Assembly: GCF_029852145.1 (NCBI RefSeq)
Contig: NC_079975.1
Span: 26,851,364 to 26,915,363 of the forward strand
Origin: Microplitis mediator
Lineage: Eukaryota > Arthropoda > Insecta > Hymenoptera > Braconidae
Direction of reading: 5' to 3'
Length of the DNA stretch: 64,000 nt
In this document: positions 33,001-44,400 of the stretch, piece after piece
Layout of the letters: each line of letters starts with the position of its first letter
How positions within the stretch are numbered: position 1 is the stretch's first letter
Notes under the pieces: generated by a model
Told to the model about the DNA's origin: nothing
The model's input: only the letters and a program-made list of their open reading frames with translations
The model's database searches: none
Position numbers and translations under genes: made by a program

Positions 33001-36000
33001 TGCTTTCTAACGTTTCTGATGCTTTTGTTTCTACAGCTGGTGGTATTCTCTGGGGCAGGTTAAGACACACAAAGGTTCAACGCTCGGACCAGTTGATATT
33101 CTACCAACAACCAACTTACTAATGTAAGATACTCTCATCCTCTCTATATACCTAATACCCAACTAAAACTTCCCGGTTCTGGAAGCCCCCACCGCCCTCA
33201 CCGCCCCCAATTCGCTCCAGTAATTCTTGGCTTTACTGCTGTAATGAAATATCCGCTCAAACATTTACGAGTCATCTTATCGTTATTTTATTCCCGTTTT
33301 TAAAACCAATGTACAGTATTTTATTCAAGGGTAAGGGCGGTTGTTTTTTTTTATATCAACCCGAGATTAATGTTCGCGTAATTTTCATCAAGTGGAAGAG
33401 GACGGCTTTTTATTTTCATTTCGTCAGATGCCTGCGCATTTATTATATCTTATAATATTATTTTGAGAAACGTTGAAAGGTAAAAAGCAAGAAACGTTAT
33501 AAAAGAGGGAAAAGGCAAAAGTAAAATCCTTTTGCGTTTTAAATGAACAGCCAACTTGATACTAGCATGTCTCACTTTACCTAATGTTACGCTGTGAATG
33601 TATCTAGCTGAAGCAGCTACCCACCAGGGGGATAAGAGGATCAGCATAAAGTGAGCTGTCTTACTAACGTCGCGTTATACGTCTGTATAAATTTAACCCA
33701 TAGCAACTTTGCTCTTTCATCCCTTATCTCTCTGGGTGGCTTTCTCCGCTGCCCGATCTCCCTCTATATCTATATCTATATCTATATAGATATTCATGTA
33801 TATGCATATGTATATTAATGTATGCAGCGCGTGTGATATGATTCTCTAAATACCCTCTATTTTCACATCACTAAAACGCTACAAGATCAAACTCTGTTGA
33901 ATGTAAATTGGCTGATTCGATTATCCGACGTCGCACATGAAAGAGCACAAAATTTTATTTTATTTTCGTTCTTCTTCTCCAATAGCTCCATCAGCTCCAT
34001 CAGCTGTATATATGTGCGCGCGAGGTTAAAATTGATTTTAGGCGAAAATAGTCGCCAGAAAATATGTGATGTATGTGAATAGTTGGGAAATACCAGCAGT
34101 TCAGTAATTGGATTTTCAGGGTATGATGAACTTGATGTAAAGTCCCTCGTTTTGGAGATTAACGAGCGGATGTGCACCTGTGCATTAGCTTGATTACACG
34201 GTGTAATGCATGTCTGTAAATGTAATGCATGTCTTCCAACAACAGTAGATGGCTTAACATCGATTTCTCTCCTGGCATTTCCATCTCCTCGCTCGCTCAC
34301 TCCTTATATATTATTACTTGAGTACTCAAGAACCCCAAGATTCGTTCGTTCATTTGTTCCGTTCTTTTTATTCCTTTCTATTCATTTTTCTTCCCTCGTC
34401 AACTCAGACTCTCTCACTTTCTCTCCCTCTTGCTCTATTATATATACTCGATATTACTCCCCAATGTCATTATCTCGACTCAACGTATTGTAAATTTCAT
34501 TCCAACAATTCTTCTTTCAGCCATCGAGCAATTTAGCTATGGCTTACAAACAATCTGCTGACACGAATCAAAATTACTTGTTGAGACTCATTTAGCTGCA
34601 CGATCGGCAATCGTGTCAACGAGCTGCGGACATTATTTCAGTCCGATCTTGCGTGTGATACATCATCGATTAATGACTGTGTACTCACCCCCATTCGATT
34701 GTTTTAATATTTCACCATTTGGCAGCAGTACCATTTTTTAAATTTTTATTTCAGTCCAATAAAACAAGAATGGAACGAAACAAATGATAAATTAAGATAA
34801 TTGGTCGTTATTATCATTATTGCCTGCTCTGAAAGTGTACTTTTATCAGCAGAAACACTTTGTTCAGTTACAATGTATCTTGTTTTATATCGATTGGATC
34901 GTAGGAGCACTAATGCGTTTGATCCATTTTAAAAGATCGTTACTATTTTCTGGGAGTGCCGATAAAACGTGTTCATGTACGATAAAGAAAGTATATCCTT
35001 AAATCGAGATAACCTGCGATCACGTAGACACTGATGACCCGTTGAGTGCATCCAACTTGGAGAGTTTACTTTTCTGAGATTAATCACCTTGTTTCTCGTG
35101 TTCAAAATTGCTTTTCACTTAATTTAGATCCTCTAACCGGTTCACGCTGAACTTCATTACCCCATTGAAGACCAAGTATGAGAAAAAATGAAAAAAAGGA
35201 AATTATTTTACAGGATATGTGAATATAATCCTTCTAGGAGGGTGAGAATCCGCACAAATGATAGCAGAGCGCAGACTTTAATTTGAGCTTTTGTTACTCT
35301 CAACTCGATGGGGGTGTGTATCGATCTGCACGTATAACCGCATCGGTGTCGAGTGGCGTAGCTGAACCAAAAGCTCCCTTAGCGGAACGGGGGTGGAGTT
35401 GGAAGCCAGTTGATCAAGTACCTCGACATAGATTGAGAATGGACGGTGATGATTCTGGTGCTAATCCATTTTTCTCAGTTCATTGCGACAAACATCTTGT
35501 TAGCGGCGGAACCAGTAGGCAGCGAGGGTGCCGCAGCTGACAGAATCAGACTTGACTTCGGTACACTAGACTGGGCAAACGGAAACGAGAAAGGCTAATG
35601 AGATCAAGAATCCACTCGGGAGTTTGGCCGGAGAGCCCTAACAAAGTGGACGTAGAAAATAAAGAGCCACCAGCAAATTCGATTGATTGCCAGATAAATT
35701 AGCAGGGTAACGGAAAAAGAAACAAAAATTTTCTCGACGTGGAACAAATAAGAAGAAAAAAAGTGCTTACTCGATTAATAAGCTGGTAATATGAGAGTCG
35801 GGTCTTGTACTCTTGAGGAAGATGACAAGCCTCTGATCAGGCGTTTCAATCATAGAGGGAATATTGATACAGCCATTAGGCCAAGGTCTGTTATTGCCTG
35901 CTGTCAGAACGTTGCAAAGCTAGAGCCATTAGGCGATAAGGCCGGTGAGATGTTCACACAGACGCCGGGGGAATTCTATCCTATCTAAATCGTGTGCCTG

Positions 36001-39000
36001 TGATGATCCGGTGGATGACCGATTGCGGGTAATCGATCTGTGTCAAAGACCCACCGAGTATCTCTCTCGTGGAGAAGCCTACACTTTGTCATATGACAGC
36101 AGAGAGCAGCCAAGTAGCCGTCGATTACTGTTGAGAGTATATTTGCGGTCAGTCCAGAGCCCGAACGATGAAGCGACGGTGGTTGTTGATGCCTCCGAGC
36201 ACAAGGTCCTCTATAGTGCTGACTGCCAGAGGTAGCCAACCAACCCGTTAATCACTTGAGCTGTTAAGTGTTTACCGTAGAGAAATACAACGCCCTGGGC
36301 TCAGCGCAGCTTTTAAGACCAAACTTTTTTTTGGTAACTCCAGCAACTGTCGAGTCTTATTTTTTTACGCCTGAGGGCGCTAGGCGACTGTTCGGTGGGT
36401 GCTTAGGTAGAGCTTTTGTCTTGGCGGAAAAACATTTTTTACGAGGCATTTGTAACTCTGCTAGGCAAGTTAAGAGGAAAGGTCGAATGCTCTCGAGCAC
36501 TCCATCACGGCTTTATGCTCGAATAGCGAGGATTCGAGGCTCGGTGCGCATTCGAAGCTACGGGGGTTCTGTATGTCACGATCGATTCCTTCTCCTTTAC
36601 TTTACTCTTTTTATTCCCATGTCTTCCATTGCCGTATCTGCAGTTTATCTTGTTTAGCTTATTTTTTTAGCTTCAGGATACAATTATAATCTACCACTCA
36701 AGCTTTTTTATTCATTTATTTTTTTTTTTATCAACAACACAAGCCAGCAATAAAATAATACATTTCATAAGATTATTGTCTCCAGCTCGGCTACGCCAAA
36801 ATCACCCTCGAATCCAGACAAACTGCGTAAATTGAAAGAAAAAAAAAAAAAAAAAAAAAAAAAAGTAACAAACCGACAGCAAATTCGCCTCAATAAATAA
36901 CAGACTTTGCGCGTGTATATAACTGATACCAAAATCGTAGCTTTTCCAGTCACACGCCCGCTTATCGTCCAATAAATCGACCCGGCTGAAATCTTGTCCG
37001 ATTTATCGAGAGGGAAACTGCTGTACAACAGAAAAAAGGCTTTTCGTTTTCTGGCATACGCGTTATAGATTTGCACGTGGTACATATCACCAACCAACAA
37101 ATGGCGACAAAAAAAAAGTAATAACAATAATGGCAATAAAATAAAAATAATAAATAACAAAATATTAAAAAAGAAAAATGATCTCTGCGTGGTTGCGATT
37201 ACGAGGATACCCACCAGCAGCAAACTATGATAATAGTGATACTCGACGATAATACGAATAATAATATAATCGTTTCGCTGCGAAACGATCGTCCACGTGG
37301 GTTGAGGATAATAACCATTGCCGCCAGACGCGTCCAAGTAATTATGATGCATCGTATCCTCTATATACTTAATATACACAGATATCTATATATATATAAA
37401 TGCACATAGAAGTCGTTAATTTCCATTCCGACATACATACACATACACACTGTCGACTCAATCACCGACTGGCTACTTTGCGAGATATCACTCTCACTGA
37501 GCTATTTTATAGTCCATCTAAACCTACTTTAGGGTTAAGGTTATCATTACAATTATTACTATTACCGAGTTCTCGAGCCTTTGATTATTTAACTAGACTT
37601 TAAAACTCAAAGTAATACACTGTAAAAAGAGCGGTGTTAAAAATGGACTCGTTTTAACTCCGCCCGGTGTAAAAATGAAATTACACCGGTGTAGGAGGAG
37701 TAATACACTGGTGTTAAAAATACCGGTGTCAAAGCGGGGTAACTGGTGTAAAGACGGAGTAATATCGGTGTAAAAGCGGAGTAACTGGTGTAAAAGTGGA
37801 GTAAAATCGGTGTAAAAGCGGGGTAACAGGTGTAAAAGTGGAGTAAAATCGGTGTAAAAGCGGGGTAACAGGTGTAAAAACGGAGTAATATCGGTGTAAA
37901 AGCGGGGTAATATCGGTGTAAAAGCGGAGTAACTGGTGTAAAAGTGGAGTAAAATCGGTGTAAAAGCGGGGTAACAGGTGTAAAGACGGAGTAATATCGG
38001 TGTAAAAGCGGGGTAACAGGTGTAAAAGCGCAATAATCTACGTCCGCTTGGAGTATTAACTTTAAAGATTATAAAACACAAAAAATGTCAGTTCTTGACG
38101 AAAATTAATAAAAAAAATCATTTTTTAACAAGTATAGTGATCGAATAAGTAAAAATATTCACAAAATAAAATATTTTAACACCGGTAAAGAATATCTACA
38201 CCGGCGGCGGCGTTATTTTAACACCGCTTTCGGAGGTAAATTTAACACCGATAATTTTAACACCTACACCGCTTGGACTTACCCCGGTGATTTTTTACAG
38301 TGTAGTTGTAATAACAATAACAATAGCAATAACAATAACAGCCATTGGTTGTATTTTTCCAATGGGTAAAAAAATGAAGACAATCGTTAGGTTATGTTTT
38401 TAAAAGGACGCTTCCTGCTGGGTGGATACGCAGCTCTTGTACGCAGTACTTAGAGAGTCGGCAATATAGGAACGCATATTATAAATAATGAATAGCGTAA
38501 ATGCATAATGAAATGATTTATCGGTTCTATTTGTACGATAACTGACAATAGCTCGTGCTTTTTTGGGACAAGTTGGCTTCCTACCTTATTTCCAGCCAAT
38601 ACCAATAATGACAATAATCAGTACAATAAGAACAATAATAACAACAATGATAATGGTAATAATAATAGTAACAGTGGTAGTGCAATAGCAACAGTAGCGA
38701 GGAACGAATGCTCCACAACCCGGCGAGTCTGAGCAATAAATCTGTTGACGACGTGCGTTGTTGCTCGAGGGTATTGGCTCCTGCGAAACTCTCGTCCAAC
38801 TTTACTTTTATTTATATGTTTATTTTATTTTAGTTTTTTTTTATCGACAGTGATATTACATCGAATTTATTCCGTACGATCCTGCCAATTGACGGTTTAT
38901 AAATAATCAATTTTATTCTGGGAAATGAAAGGAACTTTTTCAGCTGCTAAAAGTTTGAATCGGTTGAATGTGCTGCGCATAATCGCATGGGCAATGGGTA

Positions 39001-40681
39001 GAGATCAATTTAAATAAAGTAATAAATCAACTGTCGTATGCTATTTGCAAGTTAATTACTCACTAGTGAGACATTCATTTGTGTATCTGCATTAGCACAT
39101 TGATGATTTACTTTTCAAAGTTAACATCACCCTGCTACGGAATGTTCCAAACCCATTTTTGTCCCAATAAATTTTGAATTTTAACTGTCAACTAAAAAAG
39201 CCATCGCTTTGATGGAATTTTTTATTTGTAACTTCTGATCTCCGCCGCAGAATTTTTAGTTGATAAAATTTTTCAAAAGTTGAAACTCAAAAAAAAAATT
39301 TTATCTAAAATCTGTCGATTGCATTCGAAAAATGACAGGTTCGGCAAAAAGTTTTGAAGCCTTCTAACGAGGATCTTTTTGTTCCTTTGTCATTAAATAA
39401 AATGGAATGAAATAAAGTGAGAAATGAGAAAAAATTTTTTAAAGCTCGCGAAATTAAATTGAAAGTAATTATCGGTCTCATTGAAGCTGAAGACGTAATA
39501 AACTGAGTAATCGATTGAGTTGTAGACCTCCCGGGTTTCGTAACGTAACGTTTCCACCGGCAATGGTCAGATTGTTAATCACGAATTGAACCGTGGCATC
39601 ATTAAAAAAAAAACTAACAACTCAATGAGGCCGTTATGTTGAGCATTAGAGCTCTTTCTCACACCTATTACAATGTCTTTATGAATATATCTTAATACAG
39701 ATGCTGAGTACATTGAACCGTGGGCATTAAATGTAACTCCAACTGAGCAATAATAATTTATATTGACATTCAACATACATATAATATGTGTATGTATAAT
39801 GTATAAATACATATGTCGAAAGAGCTCCATCTGCATCATCAATGTGCATGAATTATGAGGCTGTTAATTTCCGTTGAATTTATCCCGCACCGATATAATA
39901 CTGCTGCGTAAAAGAGAGAGAGAGAATCACAGATTACATAACTGTACTGGTGTGCGTTCTCATCATCTATAGCTTATTCAGTGGTACATTATTATTGTCG
40001 ATATTGGACAGTCATACGTCACAGCTTCATCACACAAGTGTGATGATATCTAACTGGGAAATCTCGTTTCTCCCTGGCCCGAACCCCCCAGTCCCGCGTT
40101 ATTTAATCCACTATTGTAATTCCGCAAACTGATTGACACATTAATGCATATTTAAAACAACTCAAAACCCAATTTATGTTTTATTCAATCAGCAAACTAG
40201 TTGATTATGCAAAGCAGTGAAAAAAAAAATTCTTTTTACGATTTTATTCAATAAATATTTACCCAGAGTTTGTTATTGATGATTTAATTATCAGATCAAG
40301 GCAATTAAGTTTGATTAATAATTGATGAACACACGGATACGTGGCGCGGCTGATAGGGAGTAGGGTAGGGGGCAAAGTGAACTAACAGGTATCGGATTTC
40401 CATAAAACGTATAGCCCACTTGAACTATTACCGTGTATACGGATTATTGATATATTATAGGGAGGCTCTCACTCATCCAATTGTAAAGCAGAACAATCTC
40501 GGATTATACTGGCATGTGCTTTAGCCTGTAATTATTTGATAGTCGACAACAACTAGGGCACTCTGAGTGAGGCGCGTTGTAATGTAGATATTGTAAATCA
40601 ATTTATACTCACATGTGGGTCTCGTCCTGTTGGGCCTGGTCAAGGGAATCCAGGGTCGTTGCGGCGGTGGATTTGCTGTTA
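23071..40681 (-). CDS. twin: CCR4-NOT deadenylase catalytic subunit twin / CNOT6 (C-terminal exons; LRR exons not in view)
   Basis: Catalytic subunit of the CCR4-NOT complex, a Mg-dependent 3'-5' exonuclease that removes mRNA poly(A) tails. Exons in transcript order: 40613-40681, 32461-32773, 30023-30174, 24963-25193, 24704-24881, 24488-24627, 23071-23144. Every join is GT-AG and phase-consistent. The product reads from PPPQRPWIPLTRP through VMCYNVLCDKYATRQMYG to the C-terminus LVELEMTPQG. Endonuclease/exonuclease/phosphatase-domain residues are present: SLQEVE (Mg ligand Glu), HIHWDPEY, CGDFNSLPDSG, FKGIIDYIFYS and the final S-DHFPL (catalytic His). The N-terminal leucine-rich repeats that bind NOT1 were not found up to 49.9 kb and probably lie beyond the window. 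Another gene, YIPF5, sits inside the 25194-30022 intron. Confidence 0.95.
23332..23829. mobile_element. ACACTGTAAAAA-TIR element rich in ACCGGTGTTAAA (copy 1)
   Basis: Left end ACACTGTAAAAA and right end TTTTTTACAGTGT are inverted copies. The interior consists of variants of CACCGGTGTTAAA and GGTGTAAAA on both strands. It lies in the terminal twin intron (23145-24487). A related copy is at 37617-38305. The minus-strand open frame over it is an artefact of repeats. Confidence 0.75.
25338..26182 (-). CDS. Yip1: Yip1-family ER/Golgi membrane protein YIPF5, 256 aa
   Basis: YIPF5/Yip1 is a multi-pass protein of ER exit sites and the early Golgi that binds Rab GTPases and partners YIF1 in vesicle traffic. 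Two exons: 25963-26182 and 25338-25888, joined in phase 1 across a 74-bp intron, giving 256 residues (human 257). The cytosolic N-terminal half is Tyr/Gln/Asn/Pro-rich (MSRYSEQDNMWAQPPQGQYN), then the conserved EEPPLLEELGID segment. The C-terminal half has about five hydrophobic segments, beginning at DLAGPVAFCLVLAAFLLLAG and ending CLLLYGVFTLIVIF. High GC in exon 2 makes antisense open frames that are not genes. The whole gene sits in a same-strand intron of twin, with its stop 145 bp from a twin exon. Confidence 0.95.
26183..26420 (-). promoter_or_regulatory. YIPF5 5'UTR/promoter region
   Basis: The bases just upstream of the YIPF5 start codon include a mixed-composition patch (GACAGCAAGACGAAAATGACG, and AGATGGCGGCACACG on the plus strand, near 26360-26376) before AT-rich DNA resumes. 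The reverse complement GCCGCCATCT resembles the YY1-type motif found at many housekeeping promoters. No transcript evidence. Confidence 0.4.
27036..27070. repeat. (TA)n microsatellite
   Basis: An uninterrupted run of TA dinucleotides. Open frames reading YIYIYI across it on both strands are artefacts. Confidence 0.9.
27421..27612 (-). CDS. Unassigned exon-like open frame with acidic C-terminus
   Basis: The frame reads YHTLTRFNENYVTALPLLYR, then about 20 residues, then an E/Q/D-rich end (EEEENQEEEQDEGIGALN) and a stop. It contains no ATG, so it could only be coding as a 3' exon. An acceptor-like TTATTGTAG lies directly before it at 27613-27621. It does not continue the twin reading frame from the upstream exon. 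Composition looks protein-like (amphipathic segment, then an acidic tail), but I recognise no family. It could be the end of another nested gene or a decayed exon. Confidence 0.25.
   Translation of the reverse strand, partial: YHTLTRFNENYVTALPLLYRKVLQTVREIKNTTELTAEQKDRQDREEEENQEEEQDEGIGALN
28033..28505. mobile_element. Diverged relative of the 7399-7822 MITE
   Basis: The left side GGGGTCGTTCATAAAATACG resembles CCATCCATAAATTACG. G-rich blocks (GGGGGAGGGGGTGTC and GGGGGGAGGGGGTCATTTGTG) and TGTGAC words on both sides match that family's arrangement. The right terminus is eroded. It lies in a twin intron. Confidence 0.45.
29021..29035 (-). CDS. twin: Possible 15-nt microexon of twin
   Basis: CCACCAGTGGGAATG is preceded by TTTAG and followed by the consensus donor GTAAGTGA. 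Its phase (2 bases, 4 codons, 1 base) fits exactly between the 30023-30174 and 24963-25193 exons, adding about five residues (ATSGN) in the variable loop after AAWDN. The polypyrimidine tract is poor, so this is a weak call. Confidence 0.3.
29610..29876. repeat. Foldback element built of ATTCCACGGTGTA-type repeats
   Basis: Outer arms GGCGGTTTTGAATCACCCTG and CAGGGTGATTCAAAACCGTC are inverted copies. The interior is a chain of short variants (GATTCCACGGTGTATCCACG) in both orientations. It lies in a twin intron, and no coding potential is inferred. Confidence 0.8.
30505..30535. repeat. (TTCTTA)n microsatellite
   Basis: A run of TTCTTA hexamers in a pyrimidine-rich tract (30480-30545) inside a twin intron. 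Confidence 0.8.
30944..31670. mobile_element. TTAA-bounded MITE with GGGGGATAGCCACTG TIRs
   Basis: TTAAGGGGGATAGCCACTG at 30944 and CAGTGGCTATCCCCCTTAA ending at 31670 form a perfect 19-bp terminal inverted repeat including TTAA, the piggyBac-type target site. The interior is non-coding and not palindromic. It lies in the twin intron between the 32461-32773 and 30023-30174 exons. Confidence 0.85.
32040..32065. repeat. (GT)n microsatellite
   Basis: GTGTGTATGTGTGTGTGTGTG in a twin intron. Antisense frames reading THTHTHTH are artefacts. Confidence 0.85.
34689..34734 (-). CDS. twin: Candidate alternative first exon of twin (LRR-less isoform)
   Basis: On the minus strand AAAAATGG opens a 15-codon frame, MVLLPNGEILKQSNG, that ends with one extra base at a strong donor (GGG|GTGAGT). 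This phase matches the acceptor of the 32461-32773 exon (TTTCAG at 32776-32774), so the join reads SNG-G-IFTVMCYNVLCDK. The result would be a 377-residue protein containing the whole nuclease domain and no leucine-rich repeats. The evidence is start context, donor and phase only; no transcript is available. Confidence 0.5.
35240..36660. other. 1.4 kb stretch of higher GC in a twin intron, function unknown
   Basis: The base composition is clearly less AT-rich than on either side, with several 60-130 codon open frames on both strands, none recognisable and none with convincing splice context. It lies just upstream (minus strand) of the candidate alternative twin start exon at 34734. A promoter/CpG region for that isoform, an unrecognised non-coding RNA or a decayed gene are all possible. 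Confidence 0.3.
36838..36864. repeat. Poly(A) tract
   Basis: A run of about 25 A residues in a twin intron. No retroposed gene was recognised next to it. Confidence 0.8.
37617..38305. mobile_element. ACACTGTAAAAA-TIR element (copy 2) with internal minisatellite
   Basis: Same termini (ACACTGTAAAAA and TTTTTTACAGTGT) and flanking interior as the 23332-23829 copy. Between about 37738 and 38030 it carries an expanded array of 20-22 bp units such as GGTGTAAAAGCGGGGTAACA, absent from copy 1. The 162-codon minus-strand frame (FYTCYPAFTP repeats) is produced by this array. Confidence 0.8.
38310..40610. other. Twin intron sequence without recognised features
   Basis: Only short simple repeats were seen: CAATAA runs at 38311-38340, AATAAT/ACAATAA at 38600-38700, and GAGAGAG at 39914-39925. 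No conserved exon was found. Confidence 0.4.
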
Positions 40682-40965
40682 CTGAAACAGAATTCATTTT
40701 GTTAATATAGCGATTATGTATTTGATCATGGGAATAGTCTTGTTGGTTTTTTTTATCTGCTCATTGGCAGATTGATGAAAAAAAATAGACTGTTAATTTG
40801 GCGAATAAATACAAAAAACGGGTGACCATGTGGGCCAACTCCAAAACTTCTCGCTGTTTTCGAGCACGAAAAGATCAATGACGTTATTGATTGTAAATTT
40901 ATGAGCTCACTATGATAAAAAAAAAAAAAAAAAGGTGTGTGTCAGCTCCGACGCACGATTAGAGT

Positions 40966-41877
40966 TTACTCCTTCAGATCGACTGTCTAAATAGGCACAG
41001 AATTAAAGGCTTACTAGTCTAACAAAAAGATTAATACCATATCGAATGGTAAATAAACGAATCAATGAAGATACCTAAGTAATGTATTTTTATTCTATTT
41101 TAGTCTAGTCGAGAAGTTGACCTCCTGTGAAAAATAGTGACAGGTCCCCTAAAAATATAGTTGATAGCTTAAAAGATCCGAAATGGCGTCTAGAAAAAGA
41201 CGTTGTTTGGATTTTGTTTTTGAAAAAAAAAATTACAATTGTTATAAACAAAAAACCGTTAAAAAAATTAGCCGTCCAGCTTTTTGGCAAAATCTCACAA
41301 AGTATGAGTGATAGCTCAAATATTAAGAAAGTTTCTGGAAGAGCAGAAAATTTTAGTAACAAAGTTCTCGACTCCTCGAATTGTGGCTCCAATATTTATA
41401 ATTTTAATTTAACATTGAAAATCAGCTTTTGCGCGGCAGTTTCGGCATGCGCGCGCCGCCACTCTAGTGCGCGTAGTTTTTAAATAATTTTTTTCTGTCG
41501 AGAGTCTAGGACGCTAATTTTTTTTTCTTCCGGTATTTTCTATTATTTTCCATTGAAAGAGCCTTAGAAATCACGTCGAATCACAACCAGAAGGAAATAT
41601 AGACCCAGCACTCGGAGTTTAAAAAAAAAATAGAATTATCGCCAGTTAACTTCTCTGGAAATTCCAGAGACATCCCATACAAATTCCATAGAAAATATAG
41701 ACTCAGCACACGGTGTTGTAAAAAATATGGTGAACAAAAATTTTCCAAAAATATTTAATTAATCCATTTGTTTATAAAAAGATTATAAAGTTTTTAAAAT
41801 GAGTACATTTTACACCTCATTTTTTCCATACCGGGCTCCTTATATGAAAATCGATTCTTAAGGAGTAAACTCCAAAA
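40966..41877. mobile_element. Possible TIR element with GAGTTTACTCCTT ends
   Basis: GAGTTTACTCCTT at about 40971 and its exact reverse complement AAGGAGTAAACTC at about 41861 bracket 0.9 kb of AT-rich, partly CpG-containing DNA. The ends are only 13 bp and no clear target duplication was seen. Confidence 0.35.
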
Positions 41878-43611
41878 ATTGTGCGACTCCTATCCAGTGA
41901 ATTACAGAAATTTCTTAAAAAAACTCGGGAAAATTTAATCCTTTTGGAAAAAAAAAGATTTAAGTTCATCATAAATAAAATAATTTTAATCGTGAGGTTG
42001 AAAGGAATTAAATTTCATTTGAACAAAAAAGTTGACATTGTCACTGTGGACATACAGAGTTTCCTAACCCGATAGTTTTTCCATATTTCACGTATTGTGA
42101 TAATGAGAATATTATCGCTGAGCGTGGGAAGCAATGGAAGTGCCCGTGAAAGAGGCACAAAGGGGCTCCGGCACTCGGAGTTCGGAGTGCATATATGTAC
42201 CATAGGTTTGTTTCTAAATGTATGTACACATCCCGCATGATATGTGTGTTAATGATAATGCTAGTAGATGTGGGCTGTGTGGATGCGGATCCTGTGAAAT
42301 CGGGTTGAGAGCGGCTGAGAGTCTCCGGGAAGCGGATGGGAGAGAACAGCGCGGAGGGAGAAGTGAATATAGAGCGCGAGAGAGCCGTCACGAAAATTAA
42401 TGCCTCGAGCGCAGTACTTGGGCTTCAAGTAGCGTCCACGATCGCTCGAGATAATCGGCTCTTTGCACGCGATGGTGCTAAATACTCTTCATATATCAAC
42501 ATATATATTGTACTTTGCTGATATGAAGGGAGGCCTTTCTTGGCCCACTCTGTTTCATACGCTAAATTATGGGATACATCACGCATTACAATTACTTGTT
42601 TTTTAAATTATACATTCATTTATTATTTTCATTTTTATCCACAGTGACGGCTTTATTTTATGATTAAACGAATAGAGTCATTTTTATTTTAACTTTCAAG
42701 TAAAAAAGCCATAGAATTCTCACAAAAAATAACAACAGTGAGTCCCAATTTTCAACAGAATTTCTAAGGAGGCGATCCTGACTAAAACTACGGCCTCGTA
42801 TTGGATGATTTTATTTTCGAGGGACATCAAAAGTCTTTTCCTATCCTTCATTACCCATACGTCAGAAAATTTCAAATTCAAAAGCCAACGACCTTAAATT
42901 CGAACATCCAAATCCTCTGCCATTATTAATCTAAAACTTTTGACCGAGAGCATATTTAAAGTAAATTAAAATATTCTCCATCGTTACAACTTTACAGCAA
43001 TCACAATAATAACTACAATTGAAAAGTTTAAATAATATAGCGGGAAAGTAAATAGTTATTTGAGTACATTGTCTACAGCACAACGTTATCTGCCAGTTAA
43101 ATTTCCATTTTAAAGTCACAAGTTATGCATCATTTCGTAGCGTATTCACCGAAATACTCAGTACAGAGTACATAGTACATAGTAACGAGTACCCAGAGCA
43201 GAGTGCTACAGGCAAGAGTAAAAGTTACCCATCTAAGCCGTCCACTGGTGAACCAGAGAGAGGCCGCGCAGCCTCCAGGTCCTTTTCTACCACGGGGTAG
43301 ATTTACATCCTGCATCTATGCCACCTACTTTCTCTCCAGACGTTACAGCAAACTCGGAATTGTTAATTCTGATTATACTCGGAAACCTGTTACAATATAT
43401 ATCACATATATAATGCTTCTGCTCATGCCGGCATACTTATTACCCGGGCTTTGACTCAACTCATTCCCTTTTCACCCCTAATGCATTTTAATTTCCGTCA
43501 TGACCGCTTTGTGCAAGACTGTCGCCGTAATAAAGATCACTTCCGCTTTAGGACTTGGACAAGTTGTTAACTCTGTCGTCGAACACTTAAATCTACTTTA
43601 CTGCCTACGTT

Positions 43612-44400
43612 TTTAACTTCCCGCTAAGAAAATTGAAAATTTTCAAAAATTCGGGAAGTTATTGGTTACGGTCCGATTTGTAAAAACCGAATTTCTATCA
43701 GATTTTCACGTTTTGAGGTCCTAGGAAGCTATCCTGACTAATTTCACGATGGTGTCCGAGTGTATGTATGTGTGTACGTACGTACGTATGTAAATATTCA
43801 TAACTCTTGAATGGATGAACCGATTTTGATCTTTAAGGTGTCATTCGACGCGGCTTGTTAATATTTTGAAGCTGCTAAAATTTGAGCTTAATCGGTAGGG
43901 TGCGTTCGGAGATATTTCAAAAATACAATTTTTTCAAAAATGTTTTATTTGGATAACTTTTAATTTGCTCGATGGATTGATTCCAAAATCTGATCAGCTC
44001 TAAAACTTTGTAAGCCGCGTCGAATGCCACCTCAACCATCAAAATCGGTTCATTCGTTCAAGAGAAACCGTTTTCGAAAAAATTCAAAAAAATTTTTTTT
44101 TGGTTTTTTTGAAATTTCTCAAAAACGGCTGGATAAATCAATTTAAAAATTTGATCAGCTTTAGAACTTGATAAAACGCGTCGATTGCCGCCTCAACTAT
44201 CAAAATCGGTTAATTCGTTCGCGAGATATCGTGGGAGAAAGAAATGCTGAAAAATGTTTTTTTTGAAAACAATGGCATACAAAAGTATTTTCGAGCTTGA
44301 AGAGCTAAAAAATGTATCCACAATAATGTTTCTGAGCTCAGCGAGCTCGAAAACAGCGAGAAGTTTTGGGGCTGGCCCGCAGGGTTAACCGATAGACCGA
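43612..44400. repeat. Interspersed repeat starting TTTAACTTCCCGCTAAG
   Basis: The first 150 bp (AACTTCCCGCTAAGAAAATTG, ACGTTTTGAGGTCCTAGG, GGTGTCCGAGTGTATGTATG) match the arms of the 1-2791 palindrome (595-745 and its mirror). The last part (CTCGAAAACAGCGAGAAGTT) recurs reversed at about 40810-40880. A paired internal motif (AACCGATTTTGAT, TCGACGCGGCTT) occurs in both orientations. This is a dispersed family, non-coding here. Confidence 0.65.

Noticed and set aside
36765..37379. 204-codon minus-strand frame
   Set aside because: Very rich in F, L, I and Y from poly(A)/AAT simple sequence in a twin intron; no homology or splice support.
37593..38081. 162-codon minus-strand frame with FYTCYPAFTP repeats
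   Set aside because: Translation of the 20-22 bp minisatellite inside a TIR element; the similar frame at 23249-23503 comes from the sister element.
23332..38305. CRISPR-like or phage-like regular spacing of CACCGGTG and GGTGTAAAA repeats
   Set aside because: Repeats are degenerate and lie within TIR-bounded elements of a eukaryotic genome; no spacer structure.
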